Shown: positions 16,558 to 24,884 of the stretch, piece by piece
Numbering within the stretch: the first letter of the stretch is position 1
Layout: each line of letters opens with the position of its first letter
NCBI GenBank assembly: GCA_016283095.1
Contig: JAEEMG010000073.1
Coordinates: 124,001-188,000 of the forward strand
Source of the DNA: Paludibacteraceae bacterium
Lineage (GTDB): Bacteria > Bacteroidota > Bacteroidia > Bacteroidales > Paludibacteraceae
Length of the DNA stretch: 64,000 nucleotides
Direction of reading: 5' to 3'
Made by a program: the position numbers and the translations under genes
Notes under the pieces: generated by a model
Databases searched by the model: none
What the model was told of the DNA's origin: nothing
What the model saw: only the letters and a program-made list of their open reading frames with translations

Positions 16558-19500
16558 TTATTTCAGCCACTTCTCCAAAATCTTTTTCTTCCTTTCAGCA
16601 CAGCCTTGCATTACGGCTTTGGCTTTTGAAATCTCGGCTTCGTAGGCCTCGATTTCGGAAATTGCTTTCTTTTGTTCTTCAATAGGCGCAATTTGAACCG
16701 ATAATGCTTCAATTCTATCGATTGAGGCACGATAACTGCGTTTGAACCCCGCTTTTTTGCCTTCTACTTCTAATAAATGTGCCATATATTTTGGCAAAAT
16801 ATCATCCGTTTTTATGCGTAAAACTCCGCAGTGGTCTGTTGGATAAAATGGATTGTTTGCAGGTATTACGTTCACCATCCAATCCCCATCTATGCCCCAA
16901 AGGACAGAATCTTTTGAAAAATCTTCAAACAAAAGTTTGTCTATCATTCCGAATGGTTCAAACACGTTGGCACTATAAACAGGAATGTTATAATTTGGGC
17001 TAACTTCGCTGTTAAGGATTCTACGACCAATTGAAATATTAAATATGTAACTATCTGATAATCTGCGTGTTACCCCCCCCTGACGACTTATAACATCAAG
17101 CCTTTCAAACACTTCCGCTATTTTCTTCTTGTATTCCTCAACCGTCATTCGGCTATTATTGTATTCCTCATCAACCTTTTCACATTCAGAAACGATTTGT
17201 TGTTGGATGTCGAGGGGCGGCAGGGGAATTTGTTGTAGCATATATTCGGGCAGATTGAGGTTCTTCAATCCGCTTGAACCACTTTGATATTGAAAAGTAT
17301 TGCCATTTTGATAAAAATAGTTCAAATAGGAATGTAAATACTTACAATCCAAGTCTTTTGACTTATCTGATTTTATCCGCAAGCGTGCTGTAAAGTTAGA
17401 ATATGCAAAATCTCCAGATACGTTTTCAAATAAGACAACACGCCCAACAGCTTGCGTTAAGCTTCCGCCTGATTTTTCAATTATAATATCACCATTTAGT
17501 AATTTCCTTTTTTCAAAAGAGTTAACTTCGACATCTATATTAGCGACATCTGACAAATCCAAAGTTCCACGCATTGTGAAATTTGTATTTCTGATTACCG
17601 AAACTGTCTTGAATGGTGGTTTCTTTCCTGTCCAAAGCCCACCAAAAGAATCAACATAATCTCCCAACTTCACCAACGGAAACTTGCTTTTTATCTCAAT
17701 CTTCTTGTCAGCCGTGAGTTTTATTGCCTTGTTGAAACTTGTGCGGCTGAAATCTATCATATCCGCTGTGTGAAGATATGCGTAATAGTTGGCGAGCGGC
17801 TCGGAAAGCGTTATTTGGCTGTCGCTGAATGTGTTGCGGACGGCAGCGGCGAGCGTGTCGCCGGCATAGCGGTCGTGGTAGTTGTAGAGCATTCCGCCAG
17901 GATTGTTTATCTGAATGCCCTCTGCACCTTTGCGGTTGCTCCAATCGTAGCCCAAAAACTTTTTCTGTTCGGCATTGTCGGCGGGGGCGATGATTGTAAG
18001 CGTTATTTGGTTGTAAATCAATGCAAAATACATCAATTTTTCATATTCCACGCTTTTGACGGTTTTGAAAAACAAATCGCGGATTTCTGCCTTTTGCTCG
18101 TCTTCGGTCATACGGCGGAACTTCGGACTTTTGCGCTTGTTGACAATTTCGGTGAGGTTGTCGAACCAAGCGATGTATTGGGCAAAATATTCGTTTGCCG
18201 AAAGTTGTTCGCGCGTGGCTGTTTCTGCGGCGAAGGATTTATACAAGTCTTCGGGGACGTTGATTTTTGCGATGTATTTGTTGAAAACTTCGCCGTCTTC
18301 CCACTCGTTGGAAAATTCGCCCGAAAGTATCGCCGTAACGATGTCCTTTACAATTTCGCGCTTTTTGGGCGGCTCGTTGTATTTTTCGAGGTAAAGGACA
18401 ACCGTATTGGTTCCCGTTGCGCCAAAAGTCTTGCTGCCAAACTGTGCCACGGCACGAAGGTAAAAGTTTTGCAAAAGTATCTCGCGGGCAGTCATATAAC
18501 TGTTGCTGTCGTTGCTGAGAATCGACGACGGCAAAACCACGGCGGCAATGCCCTTCGGCTTCAAAAGTTGTGCAATGCGTTCCACAAAAAGCGTCTCTAT
18601 CTCGCTGCCGTCGTTGCTTATAAGATTGCGGTCCAAAAGTTCAAAACGGTTGTTTTTCAGTTTCAGATGTGCCTTGAAACCACTCACAGAATAAGGCGGA
18701 TTTGCCACAAGAATGTCAAAAGTGGTGTTTGTAACCTGTTCTTCGGGATATTGTTCCAATCCGTCGCCGAACTTGATTTTGCCTTGTCCCGCACCGTTCA
18801 TATACAGCGACACTTTGGCAACGCGGGCGAGGCGGTAATCCTTTTCGATGCCAAAAATATGATGTTCGCACCAAGCGTTTTCGCGAATTGCGTCGAAGTT
18901 GTTGTGTGCTGTAAAATAGTTATTTACAGCCTCCACCGCCTCGGTAAGGAAATGCCCTGCACCGCAGGCATAGTCGATTATCTTTGGAAAAACAAAGTTT
19001 TCGCCCTGACGGACAAGTTTATCCATCGGAAGACAGTCCCAAATGAACCTCGTTATCGGCGTGGGGGTAAAAAACTGACCTTCGTTTTGCTTGAAACCTT
19101 TGTTGAGAAGTTGCTCAAACAAATCGCCAAGAAACTGATGCTTAGACGGATAGACAATTCTATATTTTTGAAACAACTGAACAACCTCTACTAATATTTT
19201 GCCGTTCTGAAAAAAGAGTTCCTCGTTGTGCACGTCTTTGAAAGCAAAATCGTTGTTGCTGTAAAATTTTAGGATTCGGATTGTGTTTTTCAAATCCTCG
19301 ATTGCGGCTTTGCGCTTGGCGTCGTTGAATTTCTGTGCAAAAAGGTTTTCGGCGTAATCGTCTGAAACATAATAAATTTCCTCGCCCATAAACTTCTCCA
19401 TTCCCTCTTTGTGCAGACGTTGCAGACGGTCTTGCAGACTTTCGTAAGTGTCGGTGCCTGTCTTGTATTGAAACTCTACGATGTCGTTGTCGGTTTTTTG

Positions 19501-20361
19501 CGTTTCGTCCACAAGTTTGCAGATGAAGAGCGCAACAAGGCGGTTGAAAGCGTTTTCCTTGTCGCTGACGTTGTTGTGCCGCAGGATTTCCTCAAAACGG
19601 TTGACAATTTTGTCGTCGGGCTTGAAATCTTCCAAACGTTTTTTTCTGAGAGGCGGCACGCCGATTTGGTATGCCTGAGAATCCTCGCCGAAAATCACCC
19701 CTTTTTCAAAGATGATTTTGTCGTAGGTTTCGTCCCAAACGTCAAACAAATCTTTTACGGTCTGCGCGTTTTCGTACAGTCTAATGGTCTTGTCTTTTTT
19801 AGCAAGTTTCTTTACGTTCTCGTCGTCGGTGCAGTCAACGATATAGTTTTCAAAAGACACTTCACTCTCTTTGTAATCCGACGCATACAGCGACAGCCAT
19901 TTTGTAGAACGCTCTTGCTGCCAATACGAAAACAGTTGTCCGCCGTCTTCTTTCAAGAGTTTCAAGGCTTTTGAATGTTCCGAGCCGGCGGTTTTACATT
20001 CGATGATAATGAGCATATTGCCGCCGTCCTTGTCGTAAACGCAAATGTCTGCTTTTCCACCTTTGCTGTCGTGTCCGAGGTTCCAACGCTTTTCGAGTTC
20101 GATATGTTCGGGGCGGTAGCCTTTTTCCAACAGACGGTGGACACACTCAAAGACTACAAAATTTTCGGGATGCTCAAAATTGCAGGTTGTGCGGTCGTTG
20201 ATTTTGAAGCCGAGGTTTTCGGGATAATTCAGTTGCTTGTTCTTGAAATCAACGCTGATTGTACACGACTCTAAATCAGCAAAAGTCTTGCAATATGTAT
20301 TTCCTTTTTTTTCAAATCCTAAGAATTCAAGAACTTTTGGTAAATTATCTTTTGTTATCAT
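16558..20361 (-). CDS. Single-chain restriction-modification-specificity enzyme (type IIG-like)
   Basis: A 1267-residue protein that combines three activities. N-terminal PD-(D/E)xK nuclease-like residues are Asp105 (GGKADICVY), Glu121 and Lys123 (IIECK). A gamma-class N6-adenine methylase core follows with FFTPTPITRFIWDCL, the SAM-binding DYACGAGHFL near residue 461 and the catalytic NPPY near 554. Two HsdS-like target-recognition domains (about residues 900-1070 and 1090-1250) are each followed by a long helical spacer. It should methylate and cut the same bipartite DNA site as one polypeptide. A run of eight G on the coding strand between the two recognition domains can shift the frame. 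G+C-richer codons than its neighbours suggest acquisition. Confidence 0.88.
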   Translation of the reverse strand: MITKDNLPKVLEFLGFEKKGNTYCKTFADLESCTISVDFKNKQLNYPENLGFKINDRTTCNFEHPENFVVFECVHRLLEKGYRPEHIELEKRWNLGHDSKGGKADICVYDKDGGNMLIIIECKTAGSEHSKALKLLKEDGGQLFSYWQQERSTKWLSLYASDYKESEVSFENYIVDCTDDENVKKLAKKDKTIRLYENAQTVKDLFDVWDETYDKIIFEKGVIFGEDSQAYQIGVPPLRKKRLEDFKPDDKIVNRFEEILRHNNVSDKENAFNRLVALFICKLVDETQKTDNDIVEFQYKTGTDTYESLQDRLQRLHKEGMEKFMGEEIYYVSDDYAENLFAQKFNDAKRKAAIEDLKNTIRILKFYSNNDFAFKDVHNEELFFQNGKILVEVVQLFQKYRIVYPSKHQFLGDLFEQLLNKGFKQNEGQFFTPTPITRFIWDCLPMDKLVRQGENFVFPKIIDYACGAGHFLTEAVEAVNNYFTAHNNFDAIRENAWCEHHIFGIEKDYRLARVAKVSLYMNGAGQGKIKFGDGLEQYPEEQVTNTTFDILVANPPYSVSGFKAHLKLKNNRFELLDRNLISNDGSEIETLFVERIAQLLKPKGIAAVVLPSSILSNDSNSYMTAREILLQNFYLRAVAQFGSKTFGATGTNTVVLYLEKYNEPPKKREIVKDIVTAILSGEFSNEWEDGEVFNKYIAKINVPEDLYKSFAAETATREQLSANEYFAQYIAWFDNLTEIVNKRKSPKFRRMTEDEQKAEIRDLFFKTVKSVEYEKLMYFALIYNQITLTIIAPADNAEQKKFLGYDWSNRKGAEGIQINNPGGMLYNYHDRYAGDTLAAAVRNTFSDSQITLSEPLANYYAYLHTADMIDFSRTSFNKAIKLTADKKIEIKSKFPLVKLGDYVDSFGGLWTGKKPPFKTVSVIRNTNFTMRGTLDLSDVANIDVEVNSFEKRKLLNGDIIIEKSGGSLTQAVGRVVLFENVSGDFAYSNFTARLRIKSDKSKDLDCKYLHSYLNYFYQNGNTFQYQSGSSGLKNLNLPEYMLQQIPLPPLDIQQQIVSECEKVDEEYNNSRMTVEEYKKKIAEVFERLDVISRQGGVTRRLSDSYIFNISIGRRILNSEVSPNYNIPVYSANVFEPFGMIDKLLFEDFSKDSVLWGIDGDWMVNVIPANNPFYPTDHCGVLRIKTDDILPKYMAHLLEVEGKKAGFKRSYRASIDRIEALSVQIAPIEEQKKAISEIEAYEAEISKAKAVMQGCAERKKKILEKWLK
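17073..17080 (-). repeat. G8 homopolymer tract inside the specificity region
   Basis: Eight consecutive C on the plus strand (G on the coding strand) encode part of RQGGVTRR between the first and second target-recognition domains. In its present length the frame is open. Gain or loss of one base would truncate the enzyme after the first recognition domain. Confidence 0.8.
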
Positions 20362-20426
20362 TGATTAGTTTGCTTTTTACGGCGTTCAGCAACTTATCGA
20401 TGATACAGGCTACGTTTTAATACTTT

Positions 20427-20463
20427 GGAATACAATAAGCGTGGACATCACTTATTGTATTCC
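20427..20463. repeat. Perfect 13-bp inverted repeat upstream of the restriction gene
   Basis: GGAATACAATAAG (20427-20439) and its exact complement (20451-20463) enclose 11 bases that contain CGTGGAC. It lies 66 bases upstream of the restriction-modification start and next to a second palindrome that shares CGTGGAC and AATAAG. It could be an operator, a structured RNA or a mobile-element end. Confidence 0.7.
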
Positions 20464-20481
20464 GAGGTATTTGGCGTGACC

Positions 20482-20547
20482 TGTCAATCAAATAAGTTTC
20501 GTCCACGCAAAACGTGGACGTTTACTGAACTTATTCTATGATTGACA
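20482..20547. repeat. Compound 66-bp palindrome upstream of the restriction gene
   Basis: Three nested pairs: TGTCAATCA/TGATTGACA (20482-20490, 20539-20547), AATAAGTT/AACTTATT (20491-20498, 20528-20535) and CGTCCACG/CGTGGACG (20500-20507, 20513-20520) around a 5-base loop. All arms pair exactly. The order suggests a long hairpin or cruciform. Confidence 0.7.
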
Positions 20548-20778
20548 TTTTCTTCTAATCGCCAAATTTTCGGAAAGTCTCGAATAGTAGCAAACGCTTA
20601 ATTAATAATATGTTAATTTAACCTATATTTATTTCATTCAATACTGTTTTATTTTTTCAAACTATTTTCTTGTTTGATTGCAAATATACAATTATCCCTT
20701 CAATTTTCAGGATTTTATTTTATTAAATTAGCTATCAACATTGCTGTATTTTTAAGTCCCTTCAATATCGGATATATA
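20548..20778. other. A+T-rich intergenic stretch, no gene seen
   Basis: Together with the palindromes and the remnant beside it, this makes a 550-base gap between the restriction gene and the AraC gene. I see no credible ORF, RNA or promoter pair in this part. Confidence 0.4.
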
Positions 20779-20886
20779 TTACTGATTAACAGTCTCCCAA
20801 TGTCCACCCTTGTCAGGACCAACACGGCGGATAATACCTTTAGTTTGCATCTGCTTTAACTGCCATTTAATGCCGTCTATCACAAT
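20779..20886 (-). pseudogene. Remnant of the 3' end of an AlbA_2-type ATP-binding protein gene
   Basis: The minus strand encodes KGIIRRVGPDKGGHWE followed by TVNQ and a stop, nearly identical to the C-terminus of the intact protein encoded at 24885-26294. Only about 35 codons remain; the frame is closed upstream at 20889. It is evidence of a second, deleted copy of that gene or of recombination between copies. Confidence 0.75.
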
Positions 20887-20914
20887 TCAAGGTTATATAG
20901 GTTATATACGAATC

Positions 20915-21802
20915 CTATGCGGCTCTGTATTCTGTCGGAGTCTTTCCTGTTTTACGTTTGAAGAAGCGTATGAAATGTTGAGGATAGCCAAAGCCAAGAT
21001 GATCGGACACCTGTGCGATGCTTAACGTTTGGTTGTTAAGTAGTTCTTTAGCTTGTCGGATTATCTTGTCTGCGATAAAATCTTGTGCCGTTTTGCCTGT
21101 TTCCACTTTTACCAGCTCACCAAAGTAACCAGCTGAAAGGTTGCATTGTTCAGCGAAATAAGCCACTGTTGGAATACCGTTAGTTTCTGCCTTTTCGGTC
21201 AGATAATCGTCCAAAAGCGACTCGAAACGCTGCACCGTCGCATGGTTGATTTCCTCACGAGTGATGAACTGACGGTCGTAGAATCGTAGACAGTAGTTGA
21301 GTAGTAGTTCGATGTTCGACACGATCAATTCACGACTGTGCTTGTCGATGGCATGGTGGAGTTCTTGACTTATCATATCCAAAACGCTGCGGAAAATCTC
21401 AATTTCGGCGGTAGATAGATGCAGAGCCTCGTTGCTCGAATAGGAGAAGAATTCGTAACGTGACATCTGTCGTCCCAACTGCGTGCGGGCAAGAAAGTCG
21501 GGGTGAAAGACCAGTGCCGTCCATTTGGGCATTGTAACGTCAGGGTTTGGCTCCACGTGGATAGTCTGTCCGGGTGCGAACGAAGTGACGGTCATTTCGT
21601 CGAAGTCGTATTTGGTGCGGCCGTAAGAGAGTTTGCAACCCTTGTTTTCCTTCAAGAACAGTGAGTACACGCCATAGTGAACCATACATTCGTCGAGCGT
21701 TTGTTCTTTGTTGAATCGCACTACGCTTACCAATGGGTGAAGTGTCTCAAAACCGTAAAAGTCGTTGAATTGCTGAACTGTATCGAAATGTATCTCTTTC
21801 AT
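20915..21802 (-). CDS. AraC-family transcriptional regulator
   Basis: A 295-residue protein with an N-terminal cupin-like sensor domain and a C-terminal AraC DNA-binding domain (two helix-turn-helix units) from about residue 195: ADKIIRQAKELLNNQTLSIA, VSDHLGFGYPQHFIRFFKR and TGKTPTEYRA, the latter being the family signature. Its own -7 element is at 21819-21826. It lies directly downstream of a hydrolase/cyclophilin-like/flavodoxin gene set on the same strand, which it probably controls; the inducer is unknown. Confidence 0.92.
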   Translation of the reverse strand: MKEIHFDTVQQFNDFYGFETLHPLVSVVRFNKEQTLDECMVHYGVYSLFLKENKGCKLSYGRTKYDFDEMTVTSFAPGQTIHVEPNPDVTMPKWTALVFHPDFLARTQLGRQMSRYEFFSYSSNEALHLSTAEIEIFRSVLDMISQELHHAIDKHSRELIVSNIELLLNYCLRFYDRQFITREEINHATVQRFESLLDDYLTEKAETNGIPTVAYFAEQCNLSAGYFGELVKVETGKTAQDFIADKIIRQAKELLNNQTLSIAQVSDHLGFGYPQHFIRFFKRKTGKTPTEYRAA

Positions 21803-21818
21803 TTTCTTTTGCTTTTTG

Positions 21819-21826
21819 CAAATTTA
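21819..21826 (-). promoter_or_regulatory. Bacteroidetes -7 promoter element of the AraC gene
   Basis: The minus strand reads TAAATTTG, 16 bases upstream of the start at 21802. Confidence 0.6.
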
Positions 21827-21841
21827 CAGAATTTCAAACAA

Positions 21842-22381
21842 TTATTTCCCTATCGATTTGCCCATTTCATACGCCTCGACAAGTGCCTTGTGGCCTTCGA
21901 TTTCGCCCATTTCGTTTACGCCGCCAGCAAAGACAGTGCCAGCCAGCCGCGCCCTCTCAAAACAGTCAATCCAACCCGTCAGGCCCGCAACGGCACGCTC
22001 GGGCACAAACGCCTCGTCTTCGGCGGCGGTGGTTAGCACATAAATGCTACTAAACTTGTAATCAGACGGATAGAGCGGGTTGGCGCGGTCGAGAAGGGTT
22101 TTCAGTTGACCGCTCATCTCGTAGTAGTAAATGGGTGTGGCAAAGGCAATTACATCGGCATCGTGCATTTTCCCCACAATGTCGGGTGCATCATCTTTTA
22201 TCACGCATTTTTGCGTTTGCTGACAGGCAAAACATCCTTTGCAAAATTCGATTTTCTTTCCGCGAAGCGAGACTACCTCGGCCTTGTGCCCTGCGTCGGT
22301 GGCACCACGCGCAAACTCACGCGCCAAAGCGTCGGAATTGCTTGTGGGGCGCAGACTTGTTGATATTACCAAAACGTTCAT
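21842..22381 (-). CDS. Flavodoxin-fold NAD(P)H-dependent FMN reductase-like protein
   Basis: A 179-residue protein. The N-terminus (VLVISTSLRPTSNSDALA) is the FMN-phosphate loop of the NADPH-dependent FMN reductase family, followed by FCKGCFACQQTQKCVIKDD and FATPIYYYEMSGQLKTLLDR, typical of iron-sulphur-flavoprotein-like oxidoreductases. The Cys pattern (C-x-x-C ... C) is the short form. It probably reduces quinones or other electrophiles with a flavin. It is the last of a three-gene unit (hydrolase, cyclophilin-like, reductase). Confidence 0.88.
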   Translation of the reverse strand: MNVLVISTSLRPTSNSDALAREFARGATDAGHKAEVVSLRGKKIEFCKGCFACQQTQKCVIKDDAPDIVGKMHDADVIAFATPIYYYEMSGQLKTLLDRANPLYPSDYKFSSIYVLTTAAEDEAFVPERAVAGLTGWIDCFERARLAGTVFAGGVNEMGEIEGHKALVEAYEMGKSIGK

Positions 22382-22396
22382 ATTGTTGATCTTAAG

Positions 22397-22978
22397 TTAC
22401 TTACTGATTTTCACCTTTTTCTGCCCGTTTTCGATATAAATCTGCCCTACTGTGGCGGTGCTTATGCAGCGGCCTTGAAGGTCAAATTTCCGATTGTCAG
22501 TAGCGGGCGAAGATTTTGCATCGTTTATACCAGTTTTTATTTCTGACAATGAGAGCGTTATGCTAACATTCCCATTGCCCAGCGCGGCTTTCAGTTCCTG
22601 TTGTGTGGCGTTGTCGATTCTGCCCAAACGAGTGAAAGTCCACGTGTTCACATCGTAGTAAATGCAAAGGTTATGTCCTTGATACAGAATTAAATCGCCA
22701 AGCTCGGTAGTGATTGATTCGTCGTTTGTGGGGAACGACTGTCCCAAATCGCCAACTTTCTCAAAATTGCCGTAATCGTGAGCCTCGTAGGTGATTGGCG
22801 CCTTTTTCAGAGCATCGACCAGCGCTTGCGCCGAACTGTTGTCGACCAAGGTGGCGGTGAAAGTTGTGCCGTTGACGGTGATATACAATTTCTCGCTCAT
22901 AGGTTCGGCTTTTAGTTTGTTATTCGCTGAACAACAGACAAATAAAACAATTGTTACGATAAAGGTGATTTGCTTCAT
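22397..22978 (-). CDS. Cyclophilin-like-fold lipoprotein
   Basis: A 193-residue protein with a lipoprotein-type signal (FIVTIVLFVCCSANNK). The core (LYITVNGTTFTATLVDNSSA ... DLILYQGHNLCIYYDVNTWTFTRLG) is the beta-barrel cyclophilin-like fold found beside flavodoxin-like reductases and hydrolases in many bacteria; no isomerase residues can be confirmed. The C-terminal tail (KFDLQGRCISTATVGQIYIE) resembles type IX-style sorting tails in Bacteroidetes. Function is unknown. It overlaps none of its neighbours and sits 10 and 15 bases from them. Confidence 0.75.
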   Translation of the reverse strand: MKQITFIVTIVLFVCCSANNKLKAEPMSEKLYITVNGTTFTATLVDNSSAQALVDALKKAPITYEAHDYGNFEKVGDLGQSFPTNDESITTELGDLILYQGHNLCIYYDVNTWTFTRLGRIDNATQQELKAALGNGNVSITLSLSEIKTGINDAKSSPATDNRKFDLQGRCISTATVGQIYIENGQKKVKISK

Positions 22979-22988
22979 TGTCCTTGCA

Positions 22989-24077
22989 TTATTTTAGATT
23001 CTCACGGAAAAACGCTGCGATTCTGTCGTAAGGAATCACTCCAGCCTTATTGTCGTAAAGGTCGGTGTGGACAGCGCCAGGGATAATCAGCAGTTCCTTG
23101 TTGCCAACCTTCGCACTTTTGCCATCTTCAGGTTTCACGCCAGTCATCTTTTCAAAGGCGTAATCGCTGAAATAACGGCTGTGAGCCTTCTCGCCGTGGA
23201 CGAGCAAAACGGGCGTTTCAATCTCGTTGGCGAAACAAAGCAGATTTTGGTTGAGAAACGACTGACAACCAATAATATTCCAACCATCGTTCGAGTTGCC
23301 GCTACGCTTGTGGTAGCCTCGGGGTGTTTTGTAGTAGTCGTAATAATCTTTCACAAACCACGGTGCGTCGTCGGGTAGGGGGGCAACCACGCCTCCTGCA
23401 CGCTTGTAACTACCTGTTCGGTAGTCTTCGGTGCGTTGGGCACTAATTGCACGACGTTTTTCCATACGTTGTTCAGGGGTATTTTCGCTGCCGAAATATC
23501 CCTCAACAGTTACTTTGCTCATATCGTACATAGTACTTGCCACAGTTGCTTTGATACGTGGATCGATAGCGGTGGCATTGATTGCCATTCCACCCCAACC
23601 GCAAATGCCGATGATGCCAATCTTTTCTGCATCAACATCTTCACGATTTGATAGATAATCAACAGCTGCCAGAAAATCTTCGGTGTTAATATCGGGTGAA
23701 GCCATACGGCGAGGTTCGCCGCCGCTCTCGCCAGTGAATGATGGGTCGAAGGCAATTGTCAGAAATCCTTGTTCGGCCATTGTTTGTGCATATAGACCTG
23801 AAGTTTGCTCTTTTACTGCACCGAACGGACCGCTCACGGCAATGGCGGGCATTGGTTTTGTGGCGTTTTTCGGCACATACAAATCGGCTGCCAGCGTAAT
23901 GCCGTATCGGTTGTGGAAAGTGATTTTGCTATGGTTCACCTTGTCGCTTTGAGGGAAAACTTTGTCCCATTCCTGTGTGAGTTGCAATTCTTGTGCATTC
24001 ATTGTCTTGTCGTTTTTTTGTTGAGAGCAGCCAACAAGAGTGGCAATACAAGCGGCTGTTATTATTAATTTCTTCAT
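22989..24077 (-). CDS. Alpha/beta hydrolase (dienelactone-hydrolase-like), lipoprotein
   Basis: A 362-residue enzyme with a lipoprotein signal (IITAACIATLVGCSQQ). The alpha/beta-hydrolase nucleophile elbow reads IGICGWGGMA, with Cys in place of the usual Ser, as in dienelactone hydrolases; the His lies in GAVHTDLYDN and an acid in a GEKAHSRYF region. Long insert FGAVKEQTSGLYAQTMAEQG follows the oxyanion strand. It probably cleaves an ester or lactone in the envelope. It is first in a unit with the cyclophilin-like and reductase genes under a promoter at 24106-24113. Confidence 0.85.
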   Translation of the reverse strand: MKKLIITAACIATLVGCSQQKNDKTMNAQELQLTQEWDKVFPQSDKVNHSKITFHNRYGITLAADLYVPKNATKPMPAIAVSGPFGAVKEQTSGLYAQTMAEQGFLTIAFDPSFTGESGGEPRRMASPDINTEDFLAAVDYLSNREDVDAEKIGIIGICGWGGMAINATAIDPRIKATVASTMYDMSKVTVEGYFGSENTPEQRMEKRRAISAQRTEDYRTGSYKRAGGVVAPLPDDAPWFVKDYYDYYKTPRGYHKRSGNSNDGWNIIGCQSFLNQNLLCFANEIETPVLLVHGEKAHSRYFSDYAFEKMTGVKPEDGKSAKVGNKELLIIPGAVHTDLYDNKAGVIPYDRIAAFFRENLK

Positions 24078-24105
24078 TTCTAATACGTTTTAATTTTAAC
24101 TGAGA

Positions 24106-24113
24106 CAAAAATA
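24106..24113 (-). promoter_or_regulatory. Promoter of the hydrolase/cyclophilin-like/reductase unit
   Basis: The minus strand reads TATTTTTG (TAnnTTTG) 28 bases upstream of the hydrolase start. Confidence 0.6.
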
Positions 24114-24228
24114 CACTTTATGCAAGTAGACGAAGGTATCCAAAATTCGGAAAGAATTACCTTTTTGTAGGGTTGCAAACTTATAACTCTAAATATAGTG
24201 CTATAGATAAAAGAAATGGTCGCATTTA

Positions 24229-24834
24229 TTATTGTTTTATTACCCGTATTGCTCCAGAGCTATGTATTCTGACAATAGGATTGACGTCGTTTTCTGCGAG
24301 CTTTTGCAGTGTGTCGATATAAGGTTTTACAATTTCTGGCCGACGTTTACCCATCACACGGAACATCTCAGGTGCCTCCATCCTTACCTTTTCATCCTTA
24401 TCGTGTAGGAGATTAGCAAACAGCGATATGTTATCTTTGTAGGGGTCGGGTGTATTGGTGGCGATATTCTCTGATGCCCAGATGAAACTTAATCTGACGC
24501 GTGGATTATCATCCGTCGCCAACTCAAACATCTTTTCCCAATAAGGCTCGACAAGATCGAATCGTGTTCGTCCTATCCTTCCCATCGCATTCATGGCTCT
24601 TTCACGTAGCTGATCATCCTGAGAGTTTAGGAATGAAGCTATTTTGGCGACGTGGGGGCATATTTCTTCTGGATATTGCAATCCCATCTCGCCAAGCATC
24701 CACAACGCTTTTGCTGTGATCTTCAGTGATTGGTTTTCAAGCAGAGAAGCGATGTAAGGAATGTTCTCCTGCCAAGCATCTTTATTTTTTGTCAGAACAC
24801 CCAGTTTGGTGTATAGATCTTTTTCTTCAAGCAT
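24229..24834 (-). CDS. HEAT-repeat protein
   Basis: A 201-residue soluble helical protein built of about five HEAT-like repeats; clear examples begin with ALWMLGEMG, RERAMNAMGRIGR, RVRLSFIWASENIA and VRMEAPEMFRVMGK. Such scaffolds bind proteins or, in the DNA-glycosylase relatives, DNA; here no catalytic residue is seen. It is 50 bases downstream of the AlbA_2-type gene and may be cotranscribed with it. The start is the first ATG of the frame. Confidence 0.75.
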   Translation of the reverse strand: MLEEKDLYTKLGVLTKNKDAWQENIPYIASLLENQSLKITAKALWMLGEMGLQYPEEICPHVAKIASFLNSQDDQLRERAMNAMGRIGRTRFDLVEPYWEKMFELATDDNPRVRLSFIWASENIATNTPDPYKDNISLFANLLHDKDEKVRMEAPEMFRVMGKRRPEIVKPYIDTLQKLAENDVNPIVRIHSSGAIRVIKQ

Positions 24835-24884
24835 AATATCAAGGTTTTTATATTTTCCCCCTTCGTCGACAAGTCAGAAAGGGA

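Noticed and set aside
17770..19194. A 474-codon open frame antisense to the restriction-modification gene
   Set aside because: It is exactly antisense to the conserved methylase core, is Val/Phe-rich with no recognisable domain, and arises from the biased codon use of the real gene.
20427..20547. Palindromes considered as an integron attC site or phage attachment site
   Set aside because: I find no core-site pattern, integrase gene or flanking duplication; only the pairing is supported.
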